Of a stretch of DNA of 53,050 bases, positions 25,551 to 34,251 are shown in pieces (position 1 is the first letter of the stretch; every line of letters begins with the position of its first letter). Made by a program: the position numbers and the translations under genes. The DNA is from Pseudomonadota bacterium (lineage in GTDB: Bacteria; Pseudomonadota; Alphaproteobacteria; Rhizobiales; Xanthobacteraceae). Under the pieces are notes generated by a model. It did no database searches, was not told where the DNA came from, and saw only the letters and a program-made list of their open reading frames with translations. The stretch covers positions 1 through 53,050 of the forward strand of contig JAEWIX010000041.1 of the NCBI GenBank assembly GCA_023386885.1. Reading direction: 5' to 3'.

Positions 25551-26612
25551 TCAGCGCGCGCTGCGGCGCACCCGTTGCAGCATCTGTTCGACGTGCGCGA
25601 TCGGCGTTTCCGGCGTGATGCCGTGACCGAGATTGAAGATCAGTCGGCCATTGGCATAGTTCGCCAACACATCGTCGACCGCTCGGTCGAGGGTGTCGCC
25701 GCCGGCGATCAAGGCAAGCGGATCGAGGTTACCTTGCACCGCAACATGATTCTGTACGCGGTCGCGGATCAACGCCGGCTCGGCGGTCCAGTCGATGCTG
25801 ACGGCATCGACGCCGGTTCGCGCGACGTAGGCCGGCAACTGCGCGCCCGCGCCGCGGGGAAAGCCGATGATCTTCGCATCCGGAACAACCTTGCGGACGC
25901 CTTCGACGATGCGGCGCGTCGGCTCAATGGACCAGCGCTCGAATTCGCGCGGCGGCAACACACCGGCCCAGGTATCGAAGATCTGCAGCGCGTTGGCGCC
26001 GGCGGCGAGTTGTTTGACGAGATAGTCGATCGACGTCTCCACCAGCACGTCGATGATGCGTGCGAATGCCTCGGGATGGCGATAGGCCAGAAGCCGCGCA
26101 GGTGCCTGATCCGGCGTGCCGCGTCCGGCGACCATGTAGGTCGCGACCGTCCATGGCGCGCCGCAGAATCCGATCAGCGCAATCGAGGGATCGAGATCGC
26201 GCCGCACCCGGCGCAATGCCTCGTAGACCGGTGCGAGCGTGCCGTCGTCGGCCTGCGTCGCCAGTGTCGCGATCAGGTCTGGCGTGTCGAGCGGATCGAG
26301 CCGCGGCCCTTCGCCGGCTTCAAAACGAACCGAGCGGCCGAGCGCGTGCGGAATCACCAGAATGTCGGAGAAGATGATCGCGGCATCGAACTTGAAACGC
26401 CGGATCGGTTGCAGCGTCACCTCGGCGGCGTAGTCCGGTGTGAAGCAGAGGTCGAGGAAACTGCCGGCCTTCGTGCGCAACTCGCGATATTCCGGCAGGT
26501 AGCGTCCCGCCTGCCGCATCATCCAGATCGGCGGCACGCTTTGGCGTTGGCCGCGCAGCACCTCCATGAAGGGCTGCGTCGTGGATGGTGCGGTCGAAGA
26601 CGAATGTGCCAA
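25551..26612 (-). CDS. hemE: Uroporphyrinogen decarboxylase
   Basis: A 353-residue enzyme that decarboxylates the four acetate side chains of uroporphyrinogen III to give coproporphyrinogen III in haem and bacteriochlorophyll synthesis. Family motifs are PPIWMMRQAGRYLPEYRELR (substrate-binding Arg residues), the catalytic Asp in IIFSDILVIPHALG, IGFCGAPWTVATYM, IFDTWAGVLPP and the C-terminal FNLGHGITPETPIAHVEQML. The frame starts at ATG 26612. Other hem genes are not adjacent. Upstream lies repeat A copy 2. Confidence 0.96.
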   Translation of the reverse strand: MAHSSSTAPSTTQPFMEVLRGQRQSVPPIWMMRQAGRYLPEYRELRTKAGSFLDLCFTPDYAAEVTLQPIRRFKFDAAIIFSDILVIPHALGRSVRFEAGEGPRLDPLDTPDLIATLATQADDGTLAPVYEALRRVRRDLDPSIALIGFCGAPWTVATYMVAGRGTPDQAPARLLAYRHPEAFARIIDVLVETSIDYLVKQLAAGANALQIFDTWAGVLPPREFERWSIEPTRRIVEGVRKVVPDAKIIGFPRGAGAQLPAYVARTGVDAVSIDWTAEPALIRDRVQNHVAVQGNLDPLALIAGGDTLDRAVDDVLANYANGRLIFNLGHGITPETPIAHVEQMLQRVRRSAR

Positions 26613-26633
26613 AGCGGCGATCCTTGCGGCTTA

Positions 26634-26730
26634 GAGCGCGATCCCGAAAAGTGGAAACCGGTTTTCGGAGAGGATCGTGCTCAAAAAAATGACAAGAGAC
26701 GGGTTTGGTTCAACGCAGTTGGATCAAACC
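26634..26730. repeat. Dispersed palindromic repeat A, long copy 2
   Basis: The inverted counterpart of 778-872. The palindromic core (GATCCCGAAAAGTGGAAACC then GGTTTTCGG) is joined to the extra block GGTTCAACGCAGTTGGATCAAACC in the same order and spacing. The palindrome arms have diverged in step (GAGCGCGATC / GGATCGTGCTC), which suggests the hairpin is selected. It lies between the hemE start and the oligopeptidase stop. Confidence 0.88.
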
Positions 26731-26746
26731 CCGGAAGTGTCGACGG

Positions 26747-28873
26747 TTATGCCGGCCCGGCGTCGGTCGCGAGGCCGACCGCCCATAGCGCGAAGGCATA
26801 GACCACGGCAACCTCGTCGAGGCGGTCGAAGCGGCCCGACGCGCCGCCATGGCCCGCACCCATGTTGGTGCGCAACAGCACCGGCCCGCCGCCCTGCATG
26901 GTGGCGCGCAGCCGTGCGACCCATTTCGCCGGTTCCCAATAGGTGACGCGCGGATCGGTGAGCCCGCCCATCGCCAAGATCGCCGGATAGTCCTTCGCCG
27001 CGACGTTCTCGTAAGGCGAATAGGAGAGAATGGAGCGGAACGCCGCCTCACTGGTGACCGGGTTGCCCCACTCCGGCCATTCCGGCGGTGTCAGCGGCAG
27101 CGTGTCGTCGCGCATGGTGTTGAGTACGTCGACGAACGGCACTTCCGCAACGATGCCGGCGAACAGATCGCCAACGCGATTGGCGACCGCGCCCATCAGC
27201 ATGCCGCCGGCGCTGCCGCCGTGGCCGACAATGCGCTTCACTGAGGTGTACTTCGCATCGATCAGCGCGCGCGCGCTCGCGGCGAAATCGTCGAAGGTAT
27301 TCGGCTTCTTCTCGCGCTTGCCGTCGAGATACCAGCCCCAGCCCTTGTCGGAGCCGCCGCGAATATGCGCGATGGCATAGACGAAGCCGCGATCGACCAG
27401 CGACAGCCGGTTGGTCGAGAACGACGCCGGAATCGAAAGACCGTAGGAGCCGTAGCCGTACAGCAGGAGCGGCGCGCTGCCGTCGAGCTTTGTATCCTTC
27501 CGATGCAGCAGCGACACCGGCACCTGTGCGCCGTCCTGCGCGGTCGCCATGATGCGTGTGGTGACGTAATCGGCTGGATTGTGCCCCGAGGGAACGTCCT
27601 GCCGCTTGCGCAGGACGCGTTCGCGGCTGACCATATCGTAGTCGTAGACTTCCGATGGCGTCGTCATCGACGAATATGAGAAGCGCAGGTTGGTGGTGTC
27701 GAACTCGTAGCTGCCGTGGGTGTCGAGCGAATAGGCGGCTTCGTCGAAGGCGATGCTGTGGTCGCTGCTGTCAGTGAGATCGCGAATGACGATGCTCGGC
27801 AACGCATTCGCACGTTCCAGCCACACCAGATGGCCCGAATACAATTCGAAGTCGATCAGGTACACGCCCGGACGATACGGAACGAGATCGCGCCAGTTGT
27901 CACGCGACGGCGACGCGAGCGGCGCGGTGACGATCTTGAAGTCGATGGCATCGTCGGCATTGGTGAGGATGAACAGTTCGTCGCCGCGATCGGCGAGGGA
28001 ATACTGCACGCCATCCTTGCGCGCCGCGACCAGTCGCGGCGGAGCATCGGGATTTGCAAGGTCGAGCAGCCACTGTTCCGAGGTTTCATGGTCACCGCCG
28101 GCGATCACGCCAAAACGGCCGCTGGCGCTCTCGTGAATGTGGGTGAACCAGCCGGAGTCCTTCTCCTCGTAAACGAGTTTGTCGTCCGCTTGCGCCATGC
28201 CGAGCCGATGCAGGAAGACCTGCATCGGGCGATGATTGTCGTCGAGCTTGACGTAAAAGAACGCGCGCGAATCCTTGCACCACACCACGTCGCCGTCAGT
28301 CTGCTCGATGACGTCGGGCAGATCTTGCCCGGTCGCCCAGTCGCGCACGCGGATCGTGAAATATTCCGAGCCGCGGGTATCGGCGCTCCAGGCTTCGAGG
28401 GTGTGATCCCAGCAATGGCTGGCGTCCCCGAAGTTGAAGTAATCGGTATCCTTCGCCAGCGCGTCGCCATCGAGGATGGTTTCCTCGTTGCCGCCGTCGC
28501 GCGGCGTGCGCACGAAGATCGCGTGCTGACCGCCTTCGCGATATTTGCGGAAATAGGCGAACGGTCCGTCCTTCGACGGCACGCTGGAATCGTCTTCCTT
28601 GATGCGGCCGCGCATTTCCTTGACGAGACGGCGTTGCAGGTTGTTGGTGCCGCCCAGCACACTTTCGGTAAAGGCATTCTCGGCGTCGAGATAGGCACGG
28701 ATGTCCGCCGGCAGCACGGTCGGATCGTGCAGCACCTCCTGCCAGTTGTCGGCTTTCAGCCAGGCGTAATCGTCGGTCAGCGTGGTGCCGTGCAGCGTGA
28801 AGGACTGCGGACGTTTGTCGGCGGCGGGAGCTTTGGTGGTCTGTTCGTTCATCGGGTGCATTCGCCTGTTCAT
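26747..28873 (-). CDS. ptrB: Oligopeptidase B-type serine peptidase (S9)
   Basis: A 708-residue prolyl-oligopeptidase-family enzyme that cleaves short peptides after basic residues, if it behaves like OpdB. The N-terminal beta-propeller begins with FTLHGTTLTDDYAWLKADNW. The catalytic domain has APLLLYGYGSYGLSIPASFS, AHIRGGSDKGWGWYLDGKREKKPNTF, the nucleophile Ser in GHGGSAGGMLMG, and the catalytic His near the end in MGAGHGGASGRF. The start ATG 28873 overlaps the upstream stop by ATGA; in-frame ATGs at 28861 and 28852 are also possible. There is no signal peptide, so it is cytosolic. It is coupled to an aminotransferase gene. Confidence 0.93.
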   Translation of the reverse strand: MNRRMHPMNEQTTKAPAADKRPQSFTLHGTTLTDDYAWLKADNWQEVLHDPTVLPADIRAYLDAENAFTESVLGGTNNLQRRLVKEMRGRIKEDDSSVPSKDGPFAYFRKYREGGQHAIFVRTPRDGGNEETILDGDALAKDTDYFNFGDASHCWDHTLEAWSADTRGSEYFTIRVRDWATGQDLPDVIEQTDGDVVWCKDSRAFFYVKLDDNHRPMQVFLHRLGMAQADDKLVYEEKDSGWFTHIHESASGRFGVIAGGDHETSEQWLLDLANPDAPPRLVAARKDGVQYSLADRGDELFILTNADDAIDFKIVTAPLASPSRDNWRDLVPYRPGVYLIDFELYSGHLVWLERANALPSIVIRDLTDSSDHSIAFDEAAYSLDTHGSYEFDTTNLRFSYSSMTTPSEVYDYDMVSRERVLRKRQDVPSGHNPADYVTTRIMATAQDGAQVPVSLLHRKDTKLDGSAPLLLYGYGSYGLSIPASFSTNRLSLVDRGFVYAIAHIRGGSDKGWGWYLDGKREKKPNTFDDFAASARALIDAKYTSVKRIVGHGGSAGGMLMGAVANRVGDLFAGIVAEVPFVDVLNTMRDDTLPLTPPEWPEWGNPVTSEAAFRSILSYSPYENVAAKDYPAILAMGGLTDPRVTYWEPAKWVARLRATMQGGGPVLLRTNMGAGHGGASGRFDRLDEVAVVYAFALWAVGLATDAGPA

Positions 28874-30057
28874 GCGCGCACGGCATCGGCCAGCGACTGG
28901 ATCGCGGCGGTGACTCCGCCCTCGCCATGTGGAATCCGCAGCGCGTGCAATGCCATTTCCACCACGCCGAGCGTACCGAGAATCATCGGCGCGTTGACGT
29001 GGCCCATATGCGCGATGCGGAACGCCTTGCCGGAGAGATCGCCGATCCCGGTGCCGAGCACCACGCCGCATTTCTCCTTGCAATAGGCCTGCAATGCCAC
29101 CGGATCGTAGCCGGTGCTGACGCGGATGGTGCTGACGGTGTCGGACCGCTCAAGCGCGTCGCGGATATTGAACTCGAGCACGTCGCCCTGCGCCCAGGTT
29201 TCAACCGCACTGCGCGCCGCGCGCGCCAGCAGGCGATGCCGCGTATATGATGCCTCTAACCCTTCCGCGAACAGCATGTCGAACGCCTTGCGCAACGCGA
29301 ACAGCAGATGCACCGGCGCGGTGCCGGCATATTTGCGGTAGTGCTCCAGTCCCTCGCGGGCAGTCCAGTCCCAATAAGGCGTGCGCAAGCCGGCGTGGCG
29401 ATGCCGCTCGCGTGCGCGATCGTTGGCTGCGACGAAGGCGAGGCCGGGCGGTGTCATCAAGCCCTTCTGCGATCCCGACATGGCGACATCGACGCCCCAC
29501 GCATCCATCTCGAACGGCATGCAGCCGAGCGAGGCGACGGTGTCGACCATGAACAGCGCGTCGTGGCCCGCGGCCTTGATGGCGCGACCGATCTCTGGAA
29601 TGTCGTTGACGACGCCCGAGGCCGTATCGACCTGCACCACCAGAACAGCCTTGATCGTGCGTTGCGTGTCCTGCCGCAGCCGCGCCTCGACCTCGGCGGG
29701 GCGCACCGCGCGCCGCAGGTCGCCCTTGAGCACTTCGACCTCGACGCCGGTTGCAGCGGCGGCATCGCCCCAGCCGATGGCAAAGCGGCCGCTTTCAAGT
29801 ACCAGGATCTTGTCGCCGCGCGACAGCGTGTTGCTCAGCGTTGCTTCCCACGCGCCATGGCCGTTGGCGATGTAGATGTATGTGCGCCCAGCGGTGCGGA
29901 ACAGCCGCTTGAGATCGCCGAGCAGGCCGTCGGTAAGTTGCACCATTTCGTCGGAATAGATGTCCAGCGCCGGGCGATGCATCGCCTGCAGCACCTCGTC
30001 GGGCATCGTGGTGGGGCCGGGGATGGCGAGAAATTCCCGCCCCGCGCGAACGACCAT
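28870..30057 (-). CDS. Class V aminotransferase, serine/alanine-glyoxylate type
   Basis: A 395-residue PLP enzyme of the class V family, closest in pattern to serine-glyoxylate/alanine-glyoxylate aminotransferases of methylotrophs and rhizobia. Features are FLAIPGPTTMPDEVLQAMHRP at the N-terminus, IANGHGAWEATLSN (phosphate-binding region), VDTASGVVND, the PLP Asp in FMVDTVASLG, the Schiff-base Lys in GSQKGLMTPPGLAF, and FRIAHMGHVN near the end. It likely makes glycine from glyoxylate. AGAGGA precedes the ATG. It is co-transcribed with the oligopeptidase gene, whose start overlaps its stop. Confidence 0.9.
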   Translation of the reverse strand: MVVRAGREFLAIPGPTTMPDEVLQAMHRPALDIYSDEMVQLTDGLLGDLKRLFRTAGRTYIYIANGHGAWEATLSNTLSRGDKILVLESGRFAIGWGDAAAATGVEVEVLKGDLRRAVRPAEVEARLRQDTQRTIKAVLVVQVDTASGVVNDIPEIGRAIKAAGHDALFMVDTVASLGCMPFEMDAWGVDVAMSGSQKGLMTPPGLAFVAANDRARERHRHAGLRTPYWDWTAREGLEHYRKYAGTAPVHLLFALRKAFDMLFAEGLEASYTRHRLLARAARSAVETWAQGDVLEFNIRDALERSDTVSTIRVSTGYDPVALQAYCKEKCGVVLGTGIGDLSGKAFRIAHMGHVNAPMILGTLGVVEMALHALRIPHGEGGVTAAIQSLADAVRA

Positions 30058-30172
30058 GATCGGTTATCCTCTTTTTGCAGCGCGCCATGCTTGGCACGGC
30101 GGGCTCGCGAATTAAAGCCTTTCCGCCGAATGCCCGATATCGGGACGGAACATGGACACGGTGGCGGACCGG

Positions 30173-31027
30173 CTACTTTCGGACGGCGGCGGCGATGGCC
30201 TGCCAGATCTGATCCTTGAGTTGGATGGCGAGCGGACTGGCGATGTTGACGGTCGGTCCGGCGTTTTTCCGACAGTGTTCGACAAGCCGCAGAATCCAGA
30301 CCTCGCCATCGGTGTAGTAGGGATCGCCGCCGCCGTTTCGCCCGGCCAGCGTCGGGCCGACGCCGGTGACCTGATATTTCGCGGTCGCCATTCCCGCGGC
30401 CTCGAGGTCGGCTGCAAGCGTCGCGCGCTCGGCGTCGATGTCGGGTGCGATGTGGTGGGTGACGGCGCCGGTATAGCGGCTGACGCCGACGCCGCGGTCG
30501 AAGGCCGCATCGCCGAGCCAGACCGGGCGGTCCTCCGCGCCGCGATCGAGCACGCGCCACAGCCGGACATGATGACGTCGATCTGCGCTGCCGCCGACCT
30601 GTTTTTCGTAAGCGAGATCTTCGCGACGGTCGAGGTAATAGAGGTTGCTGACCGGCGCATCGCGATAGGGCCGGCGGAAAATCACGCTGCCGGCGATGCC
30701 GATGCTTGAGCGGATCGAGATCGGCGCGGCGGGCGACCAGCCCGCGGCCTGCATCGCGCAGGCGATGTCGTCACGGGTGCCGATCAGGCCGACATTGATC
30801 GGATCGCCGGGAATACCTTGCGCGGTGCGTGTCACCATCGGCAGGCCCGCGAGACCCTTCTGGTGTTCGTAATGCGTCCACAGGATCGGCAGCAGCATGT
30901 AGGCGATCAGCCCGTAGAGGCTGAGCAGCATCAGCGACAGCAACACCGTCTGCCGCACGCGACGATGCCGTCGTCGCGGTCGCATATCGGCGGTGCGCTT
31001 GCGCGTCAGGTCGCGGGTCTCTTGCAT
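30173..31027 (-). CDS. Membrane-anchored LssY C-terminal-domain protein
   Basis: A 284-residue protein with a basic N-terminus, one membrane segment (about 26-50) and a C-terminal domain matching the LssY_C family: INVGLIGTRDDIACAMQAAGW, SIRSSIGIAGSVIFRRPYRDAPVSNLYYLDRREDLAYEKQVGGS, RHHVRLWR, PVWLGDAAFDRGVGVSRYTG, VTHHIAPDIDAER. In Legionella, LssY belongs to a type I secretion cluster and carries this domain behind a phosphatase part that is absent here. The function of the domain is unknown. ATG 31027 was used; ATG 30985 is an alternative. Confidence 0.85.
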   Translation of the reverse strand: MQETRDLTRKRTADMRPRRRHRRVRQTVLLSLMLLSLYGLIAYMLLPILWTHYEHQKGLAGLPMVTRTAQGIPGDPINVGLIGTRDDIACAMQAAGWSPAAPISIRSSIGIAGSVIFRRPYRDAPVSNLYYLDRREDLAYEKQVGGSADRRHHVRLWRVLDRGAEDRPVWLGDAAFDRGVGVSRYTGAVTHHIAPDIDAERATLAADLEAAGMATAKYQVTGVGPTLAGRNGGGDPYYTDGEVWILRLVEHCRKNAGPTVNIASPLAIQLKDQIWQAIAAAVRK

Positions 31028-31061
31028 GGTGCGTCAAGGCTCGCACGCGCATGCGAGGTTG

Positions 31062-31793
31062 TCACCGCCGCGTTTCGCGGCAGCCGGCCGCCTCGGCGTC
31101 TTCCACCGAGCAGAACCAGCGCGTACCCTTGCTGACTTTCATGCGGATCTGGGCATACCACCGGCTCGTCGGGCGATGATAGATGCACTGTCCCGAGCGG
31201 TTGACATTGCCTTTGATGCGGCAGGCGGGCGAGGGCGGCAGCGGGCCGGAGGCAGATGCCAGCAGCAGGCGGCGTACATTTTCCTTCGGCTTTGCGGCGC
31301 CGAGAATGGCTGCGTGCTTCTTGCGAACGCGCCAATCCGCCGGCGCGAAAAATGCGCCCTGCCACAGGCCGGCGTGGGCCGCTTGCGCCTGCTTCTGGTT
31401 GGCGTCGTAGGTGTGCGCACCACGAAATGCCAGCGCCCAGCCATTGCTCACCAGCCACTTGTGGATGTCCTCGCCATCGACGGTACATCGCGCGAGTGTG
31501 CGGGCGCGGCGATCGAGCCGCATCAGATGACAAGACCATGGCTTGGTGCGGACGAAACTCGCCAACGCATCGTGCGCGGCGATGCCGCATTTCCAAGGTG
31601 CGCCTTGGGCGTCGAGGCACAGTTGTTGAAGCGCGGGCGCGTCGATGCCGGCGAGCTTGATGCGGATATTGTTGATACTGATCTGATCGGCGGTCTGGAT
31701 TTTCGGCACGCCGGTGACGTCCGCGGCGCGCGCTGCGACGGTCGACGCGATCAACGTCATCATCGCGGCAGCGAAGGAAATCGATTTGAGCAT
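31062..31793 (-). CDS. Exported thermonuclease-like protein with altered active site
   Basis: A 243-residue protein with a signal peptide (MLKSISFAAAMMTLIASTVAARA), a staphylococcal-nuclease-like fold (about 30-150) and a C-terminal Cys-rich segment (CRIKGNVNRSGQCIYHRP, ending FCSVEDAEAAGCRE) common in rhizobial thermonuclease homologues. In the catalytic segment RIKLAGIDAPALQQLC, Arg35 of the reference enzyme aligns with K46, Asp40 with D51 (kept) and the general base Glu43 with A54 (lost). The Arg87 region (RRARTLARCTVDG) retains Arg. It may bind nucleic acid without cutting it. ATG 31793 is chosen for the signal peptide; ATG 31829 is in frame. Confidence 0.82.
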   Translation of the reverse strand: MLKSISFAAAMMTLIASTVAARAADVTGVPKIQTADQISINNIRIKLAGIDAPALQQLCLDAQGAPWKCGIAAHDALASFVRTKPWSCHLMRLDRRARTLARCTVDGEDIHKWLVSNGWALAFRGAHTYDANQKQAQAAHAGLWQGAFFAPADWRVRKKHAAILGAAKPKENVRRLLLASASGPLPPSPACRIKGNVNRSGQCIYHRPTSRWYAQIRMKVSKGTRWFCSVEDAEAAGCRETRR

Positions 31794-31888
31794 CAATGAT
31801 GGCCGCTTGCAGAGGTCATGCTGCGGCATTTTGGCGGTCTATGCGCGGGCGTGCAAGGCGCGGAGGCCATTCGCGATATTGGAATCGC

Positions 31889-33682
31889 TCACGAGATTGT
31901 CATCGCGCGTCGCGCCAGCGCCAGGCCCATCAGCACGAAGGCCGAGGTGACTTCGGGGCCGCCGACCAGAATGCGCGTCGGCGTCTTCATCTTGTTCCAC
32001 TCATAGGCCCTGAACGGCCCGCGCCGGCCGCCTTCGCCGAGTTGACGAACGATCACGTGAAGCGGTGACGCGAAGACTGCGCGTTCCGCGCCGAGATGTC
32101 CGAGCGCGATCAACGCCAGCGCAGCATCGAACGGGTTCATCTCGTGGGCGATCAGATCGTCGCACACATAGACGAGAACCTTCTCGCGAATGAAGGCGAA
32201 GGCGTTGTCGGGATCGATGGCGCGGCGCGCGGCTTCGGGTAGTGCCATGAAGGCGGCATAGCATCGGCCGAAATAGGCGCAATACAATTCCGGCAGGTAA
32301 TAAATGTGCGAGCGCGGATCGGCGAACGCGCCGCTGTCCGCCAGCCGCCGCTGGAATGCGATGATGCCGTGGATCACGGCAAGCCGCGACGGGGTCTCGA
32401 CGATCTTCCAGCGCGCGCAGTTGCGGAAGGAGACCTCGAGCACGTCGAGATTAAGCGTCGGATCGAGGTCGTTGCCATAGGGCCGATCGCCGGCAAGATT
32501 GTCGATCCATGTCACGATGCCGCCGCGATAGTCGACGTGATCGTTCAGCGGTACCGTGACCAGCGGTTCGTTGGCGCCGTCCTGCACCTGATAGCCGGCG
32601 TAGAAATCCACTAGCGGCTGATCGAGCAGCGGATCGCTGCGGCCCGCCTGCAGTACTGCCGAGAACGAGCACGCGGTGGTGTCGCAGTCCGGCACATAGA
32701 TGCCGAACCCGAGGTCCTGCTTGATCTGCGCAAAGAAGCGGCTGAAGCGCGGATGCGGCGCGGGGGCAAGCGCGGTGATGACGTCGAAATTTTTGCCGTC
32801 GTGTCCGCGCACGGTTTCGCGGCTCGGCCCAAGGCAGAATTCCGCCATGGCGTCGATCGCCGCGCGCGCCGATGCGTGTTCGTCCGGCAAGGCAAGGCCG
32901 GTTTCGAGATAACTCAGCAGCGCCTCGATGAAGAACGCATCGTAGTAGGCCGAGCGATGGCGGATCTGCACCGGCTCCCACATCGGCTCGGCGATGCCGG
33001 TCCATGGCGGATTGATCAACTGCCCGGCCTTTGAGCGCGCGATGAACACCCGTGCGAGATTGAACAGCAGCGTCGAATTCTTGTAGCCGCGCGCATCGAG
33101 GCCGGTCAGCGCCGCGAGGAAGTCCGCGCCGCGCACATCCGGATCGCCCATCAGGTTGAACGCAGCGTAGGTCGGCAGGAAACCGTTCTTCGCATAGGAG
33201 CGGAGCAGATGTTGGCCGCAGGTGCGGATCGTCGCGTCGATCTCGCTCATGGTCGGAGCGGCGCGCGGCGCGGCGAGCGGTTTCGGCTGCGGATGGCGCA
33301 GTTGCAAGGTGTCGACCAGCGCGGCAATCGGCTGGCCGATGGCGGCCCAGTCGGGATTGCTGTCGTCGCGCGCGCGGGTCAGCGCCGCGCGAAGCCCATC
33401 GAGACGATCCTCGTTGCGCAGTTCCGGCAGGCCCGCCCGCCGCAGTAGCGGCCGCAGCGCGGGATTGCCCAGGGCGGTCCGATAGAACTTGGCAAGATGG
33501 GCGTCGCCCGGCGGCGGGCGGCCGCCCACGGCGCGTAACAGCGGATCGCACACGTCATAGAGCGAGGGGCCGTCCTTGCTGGCCGTGAGCGCGCGGAAGG
33601 TGGCGCCGGCGAAATACCGCACATCCGTCAATGATTGTCCGCCCTGTCTGCCCCGGTCTCGTTTCCCCGATGCGGCGCGCAT
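31889..33682 (-). CDS. Uncharacterised protein of about 600 residues, possible alpha/alpha-toroid fold
   Basis: A soluble, mainly helical-looking protein with no signal peptide. I do not recognise a named family. Its middle has PDCDTTACSFSAVL, resembling the Asp-rich DxD(D/T)TA motif of class II terpene-cyclase and squalene-cyclase-like alpha/alpha-barrel proteins. Other conserved-looking stretches are WEPVQIRHRSAYYDAFFIEALLSYLE, YYLPELYCAYFGR, DDLIAHEMNPFDAALALIALGHLG and YEWNKMKTPTRILVGGPEVTSAF. The start is uncertain: ATG 33682 is used, ATG 33745 is longer, and TTG 33631 has a good AGGGCGG ribosome binding site. It ends 95 bases before the nuclease-like gene, in the same direction. Confidence 0.75.
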   Translation of the reverse strand: MRAASGKRDRGRQGGQSLTDVRYFAGATFRALTASKDGPSLYDVCDPLLRAVGGRPPPGDAHLAKFYRTALGNPALRPLLRRAGLPELRNEDRLDGLRAALTRARDDSNPDWAAIGQPIAALVDTLQLRHPQPKPLAAPRAAPTMSEIDATIRTCGQHLLRSYAKNGFLPTYAAFNLMGDPDVRGADFLAALTGLDARGYKNSTLLFNLARVFIARSKAGQLINPPWTGIAEPMWEPVQIRHRSAYYDAFFIEALLSYLETGLALPDEHASARAAIDAMAEFCLGPSRETVRGHDGKNFDVITALAPAPHPRFSRFFAQIKQDLGFGIYVPDCDTTACSFSAVLQAGRSDPLLDQPLVDFYAGYQVQDGANEPLVTVPLNDHVDYRGGIVTWIDNLAGDRPYGNDLDPTLNLDVLEVSFRNCARWKIVETPSRLAVIHGIIAFQRRLADSGAFADPRSHIYYLPELYCAYFGRCYAAFMALPEAARRAIDPDNAFAFIREKVLVYVCDDLIAHEMNPFDAALALIALGHLGAERAVFASPLHVIVRQLGEGGRRGPFRAYEWNKMKTPTRILVGGPEVTSAFVLMGLALARRAMTIS

Positions 33683-33746
33683 GGCGGCGTTCGTTTCGGG
33701 GCTCGCACGTCGGTGAAAGCTGTCACGAAGCCGGCAGCTTTTCAAA

Positions 33747-33762
33747 TGTGACGTCCATCACT
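33747..33762. promoter_or_regulatory. Candidate Crp-family site (9/10 match)
   Basis: TGTGACGTCCATCACT matches TGTGA-N6-TCACA at 9 of 10 positions. It lies 84 bases upstream of the small Cys-rich exported protein at 33846 and near the start of the leftward 600-residue gene. It is listed because a better site (48573) and a Crp-family gene (40553) are in the same region. Confidence 0.4.
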
Positions 33763-33845
33763 GTGGAGAAATGCGGCCGGCGGCATGGTGGGGCATCAAA
33801 CACGGCCAATCCACACGGAACGGCCCACAGCCCAGGGAGAGTGTC

Positions 33846-34088
33846 ATGTCGAAGATGTCCAGCAAACTCAGCATTCGCACCGTCCTCACCACGTTGGCGG
33901 TGGCCGGTTCCCTCACGGTCTTCGCCCAGGCGGCGAACGCCTACACCAACGAACAGCGCATTGCCTGCACTCCTGACGCTTTCCGCCTTTGCAGCAGTGA
34001 AATCCCGAACATCGATGGCATCACCGTCTGCATGCGCAAGCAGAAGTCCAGTCTGAGTGCGGCTTGCAAGGCTGTGTTCGACAAATAA
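33846..34088 (+). CDS. Small exported Cys-rich protein, GLG1-repeat-like
   Basis: An 80-residue protein with a signal peptide cleaving near ANA-Y33. The mature part of about 47 residues contains four Cys in the pattern IACTPDAFRLCSSEIPNIDG, then VCMRKQKSSLSAACKAVFDK. This resembles a single cysteine-rich repeat of the Golgi apparatus protein 1 (GLG1) type, found in small exported proteins of alphaproteobacteria. Two disulfides are likely. GGGAGAG lies 4 bases before the ATG; the longer frame from 33771 is rejected. The function is unknown. Confidence 0.85.
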   Translation: MSKMSSKLSIRTVLTTLAVAGSLTVFAQAANAYTNEQRIACTPDAFRLCSSEIPNIDGITVCMRKQKSSLSAACKAVFDK

Positions 34089-34251
34089 TCGAGGGGTTGT
34101 CACGAAGGCCTGAAAGACGGTAACGCTTTGTTATACCGCAGTGCCGCAAATCGAGCACAATTGAACTTCAAGACCTTCTCGATCCACGAACCGAGCGAGT
34201 ACCGGCGCGCGCGTGACGTCGCGACGGATGATGACGGGACCCTGTACGGCT

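Noticed and set aside
26634..26746. Possible short coding sequence in the hemE-oligopeptidase spacer
   Set aside because: It is translated repeat A, not a gene.
27716..29086. Long plus-strand frame opposite the oligopeptidase gene
   Set aside because: No conserved motif; the minus-strand peptidase has an intact catalytic serine motif and length.
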